The position numbers and the translations under genes were made by a program. A DNA stretch of 64,000 nucleotides from Pleurotus djamor (lineage: Eukaryota > Basidiomycota > Agaricomycetes > Agaricales > Pleurotaceae): assembly GCA_029747585.1 (NCBI GenBank), contig JAPEVF010000156.1, forward strand, positions 1 to 64,000. Reading direction: 5' to 3'. The notes beneath the pieces were generated by a model. It saw nothing but the letters and a program-made list of their open reading frames with translations, was not told where the DNA came from and searched no databases. Each line of letters begins with the position of its first letter. The first letter of the stretch is position 1. Below are positions 34,801 through 44,545 of the stretch, in pieces.

Positions 34801-35290
34801 GCGAGCTTGAGTACACAGTTAGCAAAATCAGCTCAAAGAGAGAGAGACGGGGCACATACCTCAGAGTTACTGACCTCCGCGTCAGGTTCAGAGTCCGAGT
34901 CGAAGGAATCATTATTCGACGAGAAGTCGGAGGACACGCTTTCTTCACCGCTGACGGCAGGATCAAGAAGAGGGTGTTGCTTGCGAGTCTTCTGGTGATG
35001 GGAGCGACGAGGCTTGGAAGCTTTCTGGGGGCGGACAACTCCATCATCGTCAGCCTGTTCAGCGAGGATAGCCTCGCGGTATTTATCGCTTGGCTTCGCG
35101 CGTCGACTACGGCCTTCTTGAGCTACACAGAGTATGGTTAGCAGATATTATCTCACACGGGGAAGAGAGACTCACCAGATTCCATGGGGACAACCTTGTC
35201 GTCCACATCATAGCTCCACTCAATCTCAGACGCGTCCTTCAGCGACCCATCAGGGCGGAGAGCACATTGATCGGATGGTGGTTCGTTCAT
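31814..35290 (-). CDS. hAT transposase
   Basis: About 13 exons, roughly 900 residues, start MNEPPSDQCALRPDGSLKD (35290). The N-terminal part is basic and Ser/acid-rich (KPRRSHHQKTRKQHPLLD, SFDSDSEPDAEVSNSE). A degenerate BED-type finger region follows (HFKCYHGHRKILTITKAM, LTGHLKTHF, about 34370-34230). Catalytic RNase-H-fold core: KVHISLDMWTSSNQYAFL with the first Asp (about 33690) and VMAFVMDNASNNDTMMKA with the second Asp (about 33380). Then LDVKTRWSSTHQMLR (about 32910), a helical insertion, and the C-terminal dimerisation motif AVAVERVFSGGRDTISLRRA (about 31950), with the stop at 31814. The enzyme cuts the element out and pastes it with 8-bp staggered joins. I see no stop or frameshift in any exon. 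Confidence 0.9.
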
Positions 35291-36190
35291 TTGGGGTCAG
35301 AGTGTTTGTATGATAACTTTGGAAGAAGATCGAGAGGTGGCAAAGGTGAGATCGCTGCCAATTGAGCTGCTTGAAAAACTGGGTTTTAAGGGTATCGGTG
35401 ACGGTATTGTCGGAAAGCCTTTTGACACGGAATGCGGAAAGGGAAAACGGGGGGAAGTGTCGGTTGAATTTTCGTGAGGGTCCTGGGTCCTACATTTCGA
35501 ATATGCTGACAGTCGAGAACCCAAGGAACAGCTGGATGATGTACCAGATCAGTGGTTTAGCTTGTCGGTAATGGGGAGAGAGTCGGCCGCTCATGAAGAC
35601 CACAAGACGGCAGCCTCAAAGCTGGGAGCTTGCCAAGGTCTGGGTTGAGATCATGGCGGGAGAAGAGGATGGTGGGAGGATCAACAACGTCTCGCGTCAC
35701 TGCTGATTGTGTCACATGTTCGGCGTTGAGGTCAGGTGAGAGTGTCTCCTAAGGGTCAAATCCCTGGTTCTTCTTAAATCTAGACATACTGGCACTGTTC
35801 AATGCTTGCTATACATATGTGAGCTTAATTTAAGAATTTACATGCCCGAGTTTAGAGAAAAGGAAGTCATTATGATACCGTTATAATTCGCCCCAACTTC
35901 AAAGCCCCTGTAAGAGTCCCTGTTTCGCGAGGTTTCAATGTCTTCGGATACTACGACCGATACTGAAGGCACAGAAAATGTAGACCCTTCTACGATATTG
36001 ATACCCCTTGACCCTATCAACTCTCGACCTGAAAAGTACCCCGTAATTACCGTATACGGTACCGACTCAACGGTCTGTCATACGGTAGTATCGAGCCCGC
36101 CAGCCGTAACCGTCAATCACAGTCCTCGATGGCCAACGGTACGGGTACATGGACCGTCAATACGGCAACCGTCGAGGGCGTATACACGGG
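35291..36190. promoter_or_regulatory. Right (5') non-coding end of the hAT element
   Basis: About 900 bp between the transposase start and the right inverted repeat. The outer part (about 36020-36190) repeats the CCGTAT/ATACGG words of the left end (for example ACCGTATACGGTACC). The inner part must contain the transposase promoter. No other gene seen. Confidence 0.55.
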
Positions 36191-36207
36191 TACGGGCGGC
36201 AGCCCTA
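36191..36207 (-). repeat. hAT terminal inverted repeat, right
   Basis: TACGGGCGGCAGCCCTA on the plus strand is the exact complement of 31634-31650. Confidence 0.92.
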
Positions 36208-36215
36208 GTCCACAT
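36208..36215. repeat. 8-bp target-site duplication, right
   Basis: GTCCACAT, identical to the left copy. The intact relative at about 40037-40051 has one related copy of this site within the codons for DDVDC. Confidence 0.93.
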
Positions 36216-37274
36216 CGTCAGTATCAATGGGTACGTGATAAAGATATTTGATTTTTCGCGAGCTGACTGAGAGGGTATCCTCAATAAAGGAGTCGTGCTG
36301 AAAGTGAGATATGTTTCAACCATCGGTGCCCTTTGCATGATGATTAGGAACGCACCATAGATAGAACCCAAACGTACTCGACAACCTCGCAGAACGGTGC
36401 ACATTGACGCCATAGATCAGCATACCCCATGAAAGATTGTATCGAACGGAAGGGAGCAAATTGTGGCGGCTCCAGGACACCATATGATAGTGTAAGATGT
36501 TCAAATAAAGGAGGAGCTTCAAGTTTGTTGAAGAAATACGCGTCGCAGTCAAGGATCTTCAAGTTGGGGAGCGTATTGCCACGAAAAGAGGAGGAAGCCT
36601 CTTCCATGTTGTAGGCGATAGCGCCCAGAGTAAGGTACTCCAGCGATGGCTGGGACTGGATGAAGTCGAACGTAGCCTCGTCCCAAGCATTTTTGAGAAA
36701 CAGGTGGGTTAATCTCACACTTGGACGAAGGAGCTTGACACTGAGGCTCTGATCAAAGCTAGCCCAAACATGCAAGCGACGAAGATGGATGGCAGAGGAC
36801 GATATGGATCGGAATGACTCCCAATCTTGGTCGCTGTGATGGATTCGGCCATGGGAAACGAGTGTCGAGATATAGGTGGCTAGAGGCGGATTCTGGATGA
36901 TAGATTGGTGGAGCCGGGTGAAACATTCTGGCGTCACCGTGGTCAATGGCGTATCATATGGCCTTGGACGATATGAGCTATTTGGAAAGGCTGCCGATAC
37001 TGATTCATAGAGAAGCGGAGCCGTGATCTCATAAAAACGCCTCGAAACGAGGAGGAGGGGTAGCAGGAGATTGCGATCCGGATCCCCGATTGGCTTGATG
37101 ATCAGTTGGATAATTTTGTCTGGGATATGAGGCACTGGAGTAGTATTCAGGCCTGAAGCAGAAAATGAGGCGATATGAGGACTTACTCGTGGAATGGAGT
37201 TGTCTTGCAGTACCACTAACCCGAGGTCGATCGGGAAAGGAAAGAAGTCATCAAAGGCCATTGCAAGGGAATTG

Positions 37275-37304
37275 TGATTGTGGGAAAGGAACTTCTCACG
37301 ATCA
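37275..37304. repeat. 30-bp palindrome, copy 2
   Basis: TGATTGTGGGAA, 6-nt spacer, TTCTCACGATCA (two mismatches between arms). It ends 13 nt upstream of the ATG of the disrupted F-box gene. Confidence 0.65.
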
Positions 37305-37350
37305 GAATTGGCTTCAACCATGTGCATGAAAGCTTGACCGGTCTGATCAG

Positions 37351-37380
37351 TGACTGTGGGAAGTATATTTCCCACAGTCA
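37351..37380. repeat. 30-bp palindrome, copy 3 (perfect)
   Basis: TGACTGTGGGAA, spacer GTATAT, TTCCCACAGTCA; the arms match at all 12 positions. It lies in the divergent promoter between two F-box genes, about 83 nt upstream of the ATG at 37463. Confidence 0.8.
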
Positions 37381-37462
37381 GTACCATTGTGATCGCGGAT
37401 TCTATTCTCTCCTTCATCATCACATCACATCACCGTTTTACCTGCGACCGTGGCTTTTTCAC

Positions 37463-38638
37463 ATGAGTGAGTCTGGTCCTGCTCCGTTTATTCTTCGGTA
37501 CATCAATTCTTAAAGCTTTGAAACAAAATAGCGTTGACTATCCCAGATGAGATCCTGGAAATGATGATCAAGCCACTGGCGAACCCAGATCGTAACCACC
37601 TGCTGCCACTCCTGCGAGTTTGTAGGAGGTTCTATGGGCTCACGATCCCTATCCTCTATGAATCAATATCTGCCGCGTTTTCAGACAGATCCTATACCGC
37701 AGGACCGAATTTCCCTTTTCTGACCACCGTAGTCCCAGAACGGTTCAGCGTCCTGCATGAATCCTTGACTCGGAATCCGTCCCTCGGCGCCCATATCACA
37801 ACCCTCATCTCCCATGGCCGCATAGGTCACAGTGACTCCGATTGGGAATCTTTCCAGTCTATACTCAGTCTGGCGAACGGTCTGCGACGCTTATGCATCT
37901 TTGCGAGCTTTCGTCAAAGCCCCAGCATCGAGTTCATTCCGCCTGGCGTGCGACTAACCCATCTCACTCTCCCGAATTTATGGGATGAGACAGCCTATAA
38001 CTTTATTCGGTCCCAACCTTTGCTTGAATACCTCAAGTTGGGACCCATTTCGTACAGCAAGGAGCCCCTCGTATCCACATTCCCTGGCATTTCTTTGCCC
38101 AATTTGCGAGTCCTGGAGTGTGATCGTGCTTTCCTCAGTAAACTGGAAGGTGTTGCTTCGCTAGAGCATCTTTCTTTATCCCTGGGTGGGAATACTCCCC
38201 TACCTTTCTCGACTATTCGCTCCATTCGCTCCTTCAGAGGGAGTACGGGTTCATGGGCCCAATGTGCTCGTTCATGCGACGCCATCGAGTACGTTTGGGT
38301 TACAACCGCTGTGCGTGCACCTCCCCCTTGTAGCCGTCTAAGCTCACATAGCACCCTAGTGCGATACCTACATTGAGGACACCCTGGCGGCGTGTTCTCG
38401 AAAGATCAAGTATCTATATTATATCGATGATGAGTCTGACTGTGCCGTGCTCTTTGACAAGTTCCCTGAATTGGTGGTCATTGATTTTGATCGTGGCGAG
38501 TTTGGTTGCTTCCGATACTTCCGTGGTATCCCAGAACCAGAGGAGATAGATGTCGTTAGGCTTGGGAAGGACGAATTTCGGCCCTGGCATGAGTTAGTTG
38601 TGGATGTCGTCGAGGAAGCTGTGCGGAAGAAAAGGTGA
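37463..38638 (+). CDS. F-box/LRR protein, family member 2
   Basis: A tiny first exon ATGA (37463-37466) followed by GTGAGT splices at AAAATAG (37531) to give MTLTIPDEILEMMIKPLANP, the F-box-like start. The leucine-rich part follows (LLPLLRVCRRFYGLTIPILY, RLTHLTLPNLWDETAYNFIR) to EYVWVTTA. An intron (about 38312-38359) leads to CDTYIEDTLAACSRKIKYLY and the final VLFDKFPELVVIDFDRGEFG ... WHELVVDVVEEAVRKKR (stop 38638). It is the intact divergent neighbour of the transposon-disrupted gene and shares its exon plan. Probable substrate adaptor of an SCF ubiquitin ligase; the substrate is unknown. All frames are open. Confidence 0.78.
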
Positions 38639-38954
38639 GGGTTCTCCTCCTCAATCCATATCTCTTCTCAACGCCGGTTCTGCAGAGGCGATGCGCCATC
38701 TCAACCATGTGATGGCACCCAATATCTGTCAAGGCCACACTCAGAGCGCGATTACTAATTAGGCCTACTCATCCCTTGTCGTTGCCGTCGTCTGGTGTCT
38801 GTCCTATCTAGCGCAGAAAGCCAACATATGTATTGTACCTCATCTTGCCTCGCCTCCTTCCTCATGCGCCTACCGGTGGCGTCAGTAGTGAAAATCTTCT
38901 CCTATCTCCTGTATGTATGACCAGGGACTCGGGCGAACAGAGAGACGGGAATAC

Positions 38955-38984
38955 TGACTGTGAGAAGGTATTTTCCCACAGTCA
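38955..38984. repeat. 30-bp palindrome, copy 4
   Basis: TGACTGTGAGAA, 6-nt spacer, TTCCCACAGTCA (one arm mismatch). It is located upstream of the third F-box family member. Confidence 0.72.
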
Positions 38985-39053
38985 CAGTGGCTTTGATTCA
39001 GATCGTCGGGGCTTCCCTCGTTCCCAAGTCCACCTTTCGCGCGAGAGTAGGTC

Positions 39054-40260
39054 TTGGAATCGCTATGCTGCGCTGCCTCCGATGAAACTGATAAACTGAA
39101 TACCACACCTCCAACTCCAGTGTCACACATCCCAGACGAAATCATCGAACTGATCATCAGACCAATTGGGAATCCGGATCGCAATCTCCTCCTACCCCTC
39201 CTCCTCGTTTCCAGGCGTTTATATGAGATCACGGTTCCGCTTCTCTACGCTTCAATATCTGCAACTTTTTCAAGTAGCTCGAATGGTCTGCGGCCATATG
39301 ATACGCCATTGACCACGGTTGCCCCAGAATGTTTCACCCAGCTTCATCAATCTATTACTCAGAATCCCTCGCTTGTCGCCCATATCTCGACGCTCGTTTC
39401 TCATGGACAAGTCGATCACAGTGACGCAGACTGGGACTCATTCCGATGTATACTCTCCTCTGCCATCCATCTTCGTCGTTTACATGTTTGGGTTGGTTCT
39501 TATCAGAGCCTCAATGTCAAGCTCCTTCCTCCAAGTGTGAGGTTAACCCACCTATTTCTCCAAGATGCTTGGGACGAGGCTACGTTCGACTTCATTCGGT
39601 CCCAGCCATCGCTGGAGTACCTTGTTCTGGGCCCTATCGCCTACTACATGGAGGAGGCATCCTTCTCTTTTCATAGCGCTACGCTCCCCAACTTGAAGAT
39701 CCTTGACTGCGACGCGTATTTCTTCAACAAACTTGAAGCTCCTCCTTTACTGAAACACCTTACACTATCATATGGTGTCCTGGAGCCGCCACAATTTTCT
39801 CCCTTCCGTTCAATACAATCTTTCCTGGGGTACGCAGATTTATGGCGTCAGTGNTGCCCCGTACTGCGACGTTGTCGAATACGTTTGGGTTCTATCTATG
39901 GTACGTATCAACTGTGCAAGCATCCAACTTTGCTGATTCATCCTTTCTGTGTTTCAGCACGACTCCTTCATCGAAGATACCCTCCGCGTCAGCTCACGAA
40001 AAATCAAATATCTCTACCACGTACCCATGGATGTTGACGATGTCGACTGCACCATCCTGTTTGAGGCCTTTCCCCAGCTCGTTGTCATTGATGTTGATGG
40101 CGGTGAGACTGGAGGATTCCGGTACCGCTGTGGTTGCCCAGAGCCGGAGAAGATCGAAATTCCCCATCTTGACATTGACAAGTTGGGCTTTCGGCATTGG
40201 TGCGAACTTTTCGTGGATGTCGTGGAAGAGGAAACTCGCAAGAAAGGCCGGACTCATTGA
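39054..40260 (+). CDS. F-box/LRR protein, family member 3
   Basis: The closest relative of the disrupted gene at 31419-37261. From about 39120 it reads SHIPDEIIELIIRPIGNPDR, then RLTHLFLQDAWDEATFDFIR and YGVLEPPQFSPFRSIQSFLG to EYVWVLSM (39898), an intron, and HDSFIEDTLRVSSRKIKYLY to the end KKGRTH (40260). The n at 39854 is an extra base: removing it restores the family sequence CAPYCDVVEYVW. The 5' exon is unclear: no in-frame ATG precedes the F-box, and the position matching the ATG of the disrupted relative reads GTG (38987). An upstream exon, or a lost start, is possible. The coordinates given begin at the open frame, not at a proven start. Confidence 0.7.
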
Positions 40261-40269
40261 ACTTCATAT

Positions 40270-40585
40270 CTAGAGGATTCGCTCGACGTCCCTCGAAGCA
40301 TGGGTCCTCAATGGGTTCTTGCTCACGGAATACGAGCTCTATGAATCAGTATCCACTCCTCTCCTGAAGAACTTGCATGAGAGAGGTGTATATAATAATA
40401 TGTTTCCGGATCTCGTTGTCATCAACCTCCTCCAATATGAATGCTGAGGATTGCGATGTCGCCGTGACTGTGGTCGAGTATGAGGAACAATGCTTTCCCT
40501 CAACAAGGAGGGCTTTGCCCATTGGAAAGAGGAAAATGTGGGCGCTGTACGAGGTGAAATTAGGGAGGGTGATTGGAGACGTTGA
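40270..40585 (+). pseudogene. Degenerate F-box family C-terminal fragment
   Basis: Directly behind family member 3, a frame reads STSLEAWVLNGFLLTEYELY, LLKNLHERGVYNNMFPDLVV and INL, then hits a stop (TGA near 40445) and continues in a diverged form with NKEGFAHWKEENVGAVRGEI. FPDLVVI and the F.HW.E..VG.V..E pattern match the last 60 residues of the neighbouring F-box genes. It is probably the leftover of a fourth tandem copy. Confidence 0.5.
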
Positions 40586-41161
40586 GAGCTCGCTACTTGG
40601 TCTCTTTTCTCGGGTACCACATCCAATGCTCTAGTCACCTACTGTTCCAAGAGTGTGCACTAGATGCCCGAGAAATAATGGTTCATTTCCGTTTCTCAAC
40701 TATTCTACTCGCTACAGGTGAGAGAGAGCTATCGAAGTCTCAAGTAGGTACCTAAGAGAAGCACTTACATGTGGACGACGCGATGAGGGGCGGCGCCCCT
40801 GTCTCCTGTGCCTGCGCACGGGCCATCATCAGAACCAATAAAGGGAAGGGCACGCCACCGCGTCGATACGCGCCTTCCCACAATTTGCCTCTTCACTCGC
40901 TGGCTCCCGAACGACAGCGTGCAGAAGCAGAATTGCAAATGTAAATGATCTATGATTTTTCGATTTGGACGGTTCACTCATTTCTTGTATAGAGACAGTT
41001 TTGACGGATCAATCCATTACAGGCCAAATACAACATGCATGCGAGGTGAAGATAAACATGTGAGCGGCATAGCTCATGGTGAGGAATTTATAAATACAAT
41101 GTCCTTGATTTCGTTATTCAAGATTATTATGAAATTGCACAGTGCGTCCATTTGACTTGAA
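40586..41161. other. Intergenic with dispersed repeat copy 2
   Basis: Holds the 21-bp repeat at 40811-40831. No supported gene. Confidence 0.45.
40811..40831 (+). repeat. 21-bp dispersed repeat, copy 2
   Basis: Identical to 22355-22375. Confidence 0.7.
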
Positions 41162-42603
41162 TCACTGAAGGAAGTTGAAACGAGACGTTGCGCGTGTCAG
41201 TCCTCGTCGTCGGGGGTTGGTGGTGGTAGTGGTAGGGTTCTGGACACTCGAAGTCGCCATATTCGAACGCGCTACCGCAGGAGAACTCTCAGGCTCGAGG
41301 CCTGACTCTGGCGTTGGACGACTGGATGATGCTCGTCTCGTTTTCTTCGTAGGCCTAGGAATGACTTGCTCCTGCTTTGAGTCGTCGTCTTCAGACTCCT
41401 TGTCGCCCATCTCAACATCGGAGGCTTTCCGCTTGATGCTTCTCACCGAGTATCCCGGCTTTCTTCCAGTCTTTGCAGTACGGGACATAGTGCTAGGACG
41501 AGATGGACCTTGAGCAAGTACATCAACCGATGCATATCGTGTATCCGCAGAGGTGCTCGCCAAAGCGTCGTCCACTGATGCGGGCTCGTTCGCTTGCTTT
41601 CCGTTTGTAGAAGGAGCAACTGACTGTACAGTCGCGATGCCGGACATGGTCCTGGCTCGGAAGAGGCTCGAACCTGTTCGCGCTGTAATTCTTGTAAGTA
41701 CAATCCATCGCAATCATTAATAATGACCGACAACTCACGTATATCTGCACTAGGACTCGGCTCGTCGTCATCGGTTTTCGGTTGCTCAGTATCTGGTTCC
41801 GTTAGAGTCTCCTCGAACTCGTCGCACAAATCCGATCCTCCATATTCTTCGTTGAACTTCTTGGCCAAAGGGAGCCATTTGTCGCGCATAGAAGCCTCGT
41901 TTTCGGCCCTCCACCTATTCACCTCGCCGTAGGCCCACTTCTCAATGTCGGCCTTCTTCTTCAAGTATCGTGGACTCTGTTGCTCCGACCACTCGCCCAC
42001 GAAGAGTCGTTTCATCTTAGCGTTCAGCTCATCCTCCGTTTCGTCGTCGTCGTAATCATACTTGCCCTTCCCATACCACGGTGTATGGATGCCACCGGCC
42101 CAACAAGATGCGATCAAACGCTCTTCGTCCGTCTCTCGTGGCGGCTTCTGGTGGACCATGTTTCCGTTTCCTTTGGGTATGAGTTGGCCATTCTCGGCCA
42201 CAAAGAAGTCAGGAGGAGCTTGGTAATTTCCAGACTTGAGGTCGGCCTTGTCGACCTTGCTGAACGCGCATTGGGCTTGGTACGATGCTGTTCGCATAGA
42301 TGCGACACGGTTGCCGTTTCTCGAGCCCCCAGAACGCTGAAGCTTGCTCGTGGAGCTACTATCCTCTGGCTCCGCTTGCCTGTCAAGCCAAGCGACACAT
42401 TTCTCGTCCGTTGGTATCCCACCAAGCATACCTAGGCCTGCTGATATGGATGCTGTCCTAGAGCTAGTCGATCGTTAGCCACCTGAGCCACAGGCCGTGA
42501 ACCACAAGGAGACTTGCCTGCGACTTGCTTGATGATCGCCTTGGACTGGGGTACCCTCTGGCGTCGACGGACGGGTGTATTGACGATGTCCAATTTTGGA
42601 CAT
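41162..42603 (-). CDS. Acidic/basic low-complexity nuclear-type protein
   Basis: Exon 1 MSKIGHRQYTRPSTPEGT (ATG 42603) ends at a GC-type donor (CAG|GCAAGT, about 42518). Exon 2 reads TASISAGLGMLGGIPTDEKC and holds the conserved block CWAGGIHTPWYGKGKYDYDD (about 42080) and EVNRWRAENEASMRDKWLPL then AKKFNEEYGGSDLC (about 41930-41840). A Ser/Lys-rich tail follows (SVRSIKRKASDVE, PTKKTRRASSSRPTP) and ends RRRGLTRATSRFNFLQ (41162). The CW.G.IHTPW, RWRAENEA and RRGLTR..S.FN..Q blocks recur in the gene at 60913-62250, so these are paralogues of a family I cannot name. The basic patches suggest nuclear location. No catalytic motif seen. Confidence 0.72.
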
Positions 42604-42954
42604 AGTAGTGGTTGTGGAACAATGGAGGATGAAGAGGTCCAAGCGCGATGGCCACAACATATGGTCCCCCACGTGAGGGCGATTCACCCCTTTTCTCCTG
42701 ATTTGGCGAAACTGAACCGCATTTTTCAGCCGTCTGAATTTATACTAGGATGCGGGAGTAGTCCAAGCTACGAGCGATAACCCTTCCAGACGGACGCATT
42801 TTCACACTTGGCATCCCAAGGAAGGATCCCCACAAACAGACTTCTGGTCGCCAATATAAAACATTCACGATAAAGTTACATACACATCGGACACCATCGA
42901 AATGGAATAGAGTACAATGATAAAAAATGGGGGACAGTGTTCCTCAGGTCCTGA
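42604..42954. other. Intergenic, upstream region shared with a paralogue
   Basis: The first part (about 42604-42710) resembles 62396-62510: GTGGTTGTGGAACAATG, a CACGTGAG site and a CACCCCTTTTCT stretch occur in the same order upstream of both paralogues. Confidence 0.55.
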
Positions 42955-43893
42955 TCAGCTAGACACCTTGAGCTTCTTGGTACGCCGTTTCCCTGCAACC
43001 CGTCGTTTCTCTCTGACTCCTCCCGCAGCCGTCCCAGCTGATTGTCCTGATCCAGACGACATTGCTGAAGCCTTGCGCTTCCTGGTTGAGGAACTAGCTG
43101 CCTTGGACACTTCGCCGTTGACGGCCTCGTCTTCTTGCTCGAAGCCATTGGAGAGCGTTCGATGTAGTCGGGACTTGGATGGGCTAGCCCATTGAGGCAT
43201 GGCTCCGTTCTTCTTTTTGGTGGTCCTGGAAGAAGAGGAAGAAGACGCTGGGATGAGAGGACCCAAAGTCAGTCACATTATCGTGTATATAATCAAATCA
43301 TGTTACTCACCAACCGGCGTAGACTCTTCGTTCTCAGTGTCATCGCTTATCTCGATGACATTTCTAACACGTCGACGTCTAGTTCGAGTAGCAGGGATAT
43401 ACCCGTCATCGCTGTCGCTCGCGTGGCCGTCGTCGCTCTCGTCGGTTTCTTCGCCCGAGCTTCCCTCGTTGTTTCGGACTGTCTTCGTGACGGCAGGTAC
43501 TTCGGTGCTTCTTGCTTTCCCTTTCGCCATTCCTTTCGCGGTCACTTCCTTTTCTCCTTCGGCATCACTGCTCTCGCCGTCACTCTGGCTACTGTCGGAC
43601 CCGTAAGCATCGTCTTCATCGTCGTCGTCTTCGTTGGCAACCGCATATGATGGTTGGTCGCGGTCGTGGTCGACGTGTAGATAACTGCCGTCCCACTGAT
43701 TAGCAGCGTCTGCGCGTTCCATCTTCTCCCTTTCATCATCGCTCTCGCTGCCACTTCCTACATGAGCTAACTCGTCCTCCTCTTCAGCCCAATAGGCGTA
43801 CGGCTTGGGGGTTACGGGTGCTGGTACAAGAGGCACCTCCTCAACTGCTTTGCAGCTCCCGATGCGGCTCCTTTCTCTCTTCACGACGGCCAT
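42955..43893 (-). CDS. Acidic Ser/Asp-rich nuclear-type protein
   Basis: ATG 43893, MAVVKRERSRIGSCKAVEEV. A long acidic stretch (YAVANEDDDDEDDAYGSDSS, SSGEETDESDDGHASDSDDG) ends with TRTRRRRVRNVIEISDDTEN, a basic patch followed by a SUMO-interaction-like VIEISDD. An intron (about 43311-43250) joins a basic Ser-rich exon ending VAGKRRTKKLKVSS (42955). Composition suggests a nuclear, chromatin-associated or nucleolar protein. No domain recognised. It may belong to the same loose class as its neighbour downstream. Confidence 0.6.
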
Positions 43894-44545
43894 CTTCTGT
43901 CGATTTCACAAGAATGAATACGATCAGAATGATGTGGTACTCCAGGAGCGAAATCAACTCACAGAAGAACTAGATGGATTCTTGGTGTCTGTAGGAAAGC
44001 TACTGGGTGGAAGTTGGATGCGAGACTTTGGATCCTAATAGTTCACGTCTTCTCGACTACGAAGGGTGAGACGGTCACTGTGGCTTGGTAGGAAAGATGT
44101 GGTTCTGGTCAATGACTGTGCTCAATGCAATTCAACGAAGCATTGACCATTGACCATGGCCCGCACGTGAGCGTTCCCCGGGATTCGACCCTGAGCCACT
44201 CGTTGACCCTTTTGCATCCAAGTTCGGTTTTCCGTTATCTTATCAGTGTCGAACCTTTGGATGGGCATAGCACTTCCACTCTACTATGATTCTCTTTCCT
44301 CGACGACCCTCGCTTACCTATACCATCGCGCATGACTATGCCTTCCGAGGCACCTTTGTCGAATCTGTCTTTGGCTTAGGAGCAACACCAATGCCCATTC
44401 ATGCCTTTCACTCTGAAGGAGCCGTTTTCATTTCATTCTTTGAGCCTCAGTTCTCTCGATAATATCTCAAGGTTTGCACCAACTAAAAACTCGTAGACGA
44501 TATCATCTTACGCGTCGTTCTCAACAGCACATAGCCCTTGTCTTT
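43894..44545. other. Intergenic, nothing recognised
   Basis: 650 bases between two minus-strand genes, with only short overlapping frames. Confidence 0.45.

Larger units (their letters stand above)
31634..36207 (-). mobile_element. hAT-superfamily DNA transposon, 4574 bp, apparently complete
   Basis: Bounded by 17-bp perfect terminal inverted repeats (TAGGGCTGCCGCCCGTA at 31634-31650 and its complement at 36191-36207) and an 8-bp duplication GTCCACAT, both hallmarks of hAT elements. It carries one transposase gene on the minus strand (31814-35290). Both subterminal regions are dense in CCGTAT/ATACGG-type words, likely transposase-binding sites: about 150 bp at the left, and more than 170 bp at the right ahead of a roughly 700-bp leader. 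The insertion is in a coding exon of an F-box gene. The identical target duplications, clean inverted repeats and uninterrupted transposase exons indicate recent movement. Whether it is still mobile cannot be judged from sequence alone. Confidence 0.93.
31419..37261 (-). pseudogene. F-box/LRR gene split by a hAT transposon
   Basis: The 5' part runs from ATG 37261 (MAFDDFFPFPIDLG) through an intron to HIPDKIIQLIIKPIGDPDRN (F-box-like, about 37120) and the leucine-rich region (RLTHLFLKNAWDEATFDFIQ, about 36700) to EYVWVLSM. After an intron (about 36355-36304) the exon HDSFIEDTLSVSSRKIKYLY ends at DTDDVD (36216), where the element begins. The 3' remainder resumes at 31625 with CSVLFAAFPDLAVIDLDGAE and ends KNGRTP (31419). 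Skipping the element and one copy of the 8-bp duplication restores the frame seen in the intact relative at 39054-40260. The transposon's terminal TAG forms a stop immediately after codon DVD, so the protein would lose its last 70 or so residues. Recent by appearance: the two halves show no other lesion. Confidence 0.88.
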
